In this document: piece after piece, positions 5,285 through 5,396 of the stretch
How the letters are laid out: each line of letters begins with the position of its first letter
Position numbering within the stretch: the first letter of the stretch is position 1
From: Bacteriovoracaceae bacterium
GTDB lineage: Bacteria; Bdellovibrionota; UBA1018
Assembly (NCBI GenBank): GCA_947475645.1
Contig: CANJNU010000087.1
Coordinates: 1-5,396 of the forward strand
Direction of reading: 5' to 3'
Length of the DNA stretch: 5,396 nt
Notes under the pieces: model-generated
Told to the model about the DNA's origin: nothing
What the model saw: only the letters and a program-made list of their open reading frames with translations
Database searches by the model: none
Program-made: the position numbers and the translations under genes

Positions 5285-5299
5285 AAAAAGGGTATCAGC

Positions 5300-5316
5300 T
5301 AGGCAAACGCTGCCTA
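5300..5316. repeat. Inverted repeat TAGGCA-N5-TGCCTA
   Basis: A perfect 6-bp stem with a 5-nt centre (AACGC) lies in the middle of the region between the two divergent genes. No T-run follows on either strand, so it is not an intrinsic terminator; an operator is more likely. Together with the palindrome at 5274 it is the only clear symmetry in this gap. Confidence 0.45.
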
Positions 5317-5342
5317 TTGGCCCCAACAGCAAAACAAGGCAT

Positions 5343-5348
5343 TCTAAT
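5343..5348 (+). promoter_or_regulatory. Candidate -10 element for the gene at 5368
   Basis: TCTAAT differs from TATAAT at one position and lies 19 nt before the start codon, which would give a very short leader. The best upstream hexamer, TTGGCC at 5317-5322, is 20 nt away, too far for a standard sigma70 promoter. It is weak as a full promoter. Confidence 0.25.
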
Positions 5349-5367
5349 TACAGAGGAAGAAGGTGTT

Positions 5368-5396
5368 ATGGGCGTCGATTCCGGTAATGCATTAAA
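5368..5396 (+). CDS. Start of a plus-strand gene, cut by the window edge
   Basis: An ATG at 5368 opens a frame reading MGVDSGNAL to the window end (nine codons plus two bases). It is preceded by a purine-rich stretch with AGAAGG at 5358-5363, 4 nt before the ATG, the best ribosome binding site near either end of this intergenic region. The gene is divergent from the thiolase. Nine residues are too few to name a family. Confidence 0.7.

Noticed and set aside
5280..5285. TTGAAC on the minus strand as the -35 element for the thiolase
   Set aside because: No acceptable -10 hexamer lies 16-18 nt downstream; the downstream bases are only the T/A tract and AAAAGT.

Overview
The window looks like a chromosomal segment of a Gram-negative bacterium with medium GC content. 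It is gene-dense, has mostly ordinary housekeeping genes, and shows no insertion sequence, phage gene or CRISPR array. The lineage cannot be proved from the sequence. The gene types and moderate GC would fit a Bdellovibrionota or deltaproteobacteria-like organism, but that is a weak inference.

Layout from left to right. (1) 1-1043, minus strand: a membrane-anchored or exported endonuclease/exonuclease/phosphatase (EEP) protein. Its 3' end is cut by the window edge inside the catalytic Ser-Asp-His motif. (2) 1132-1433, minus strand: tRNA-Ala(UGC) followed after 10 nt by a short FmdB-type zinc-ribbon gene with no visible Shine-Dalgarno sequence. (3) 1434-1535: a short divergent control region with an inverted repeat, an imperfect direct repeat and candidate promoters. 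(4) 1536-1901, plus strand: an unrecognised 121-residue protein carrying four cysteines at exact five-residue intervals. Its end overlaps the next gene tail to tail by 54 bp. (5) 1848-5242, minus strand: a tightly packed four-gene run transcribed leftwards, in the order thiolase, 5-formyltetrahydrofolate cyclo-ligase, YmdB-type metallophosphodiesterase and an unknown four-helix membrane protein. The junctions are a stop/start overlap, 1 nt and 32 nt. (6) 5243-5367: an AT-rich divergent intergenic region with a T/A tract, an 11-bp palindrome and a 6-bp-stem inverted repeat. (7) 5368-5396, plus strand: the first nine codons of another gene.

Functionally, the four-gene run combines fatty acyl-CoA thiolysis, one-carbon (folate) repair and cyclic nucleotide hydrolysis. 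These do not form one pathway, so the close packing most likely reflects genome compaction and shared transcription. The least ordinary items are the cysteine pentad protein, the tRNA-fmdB dicistron and the compact control region between them.
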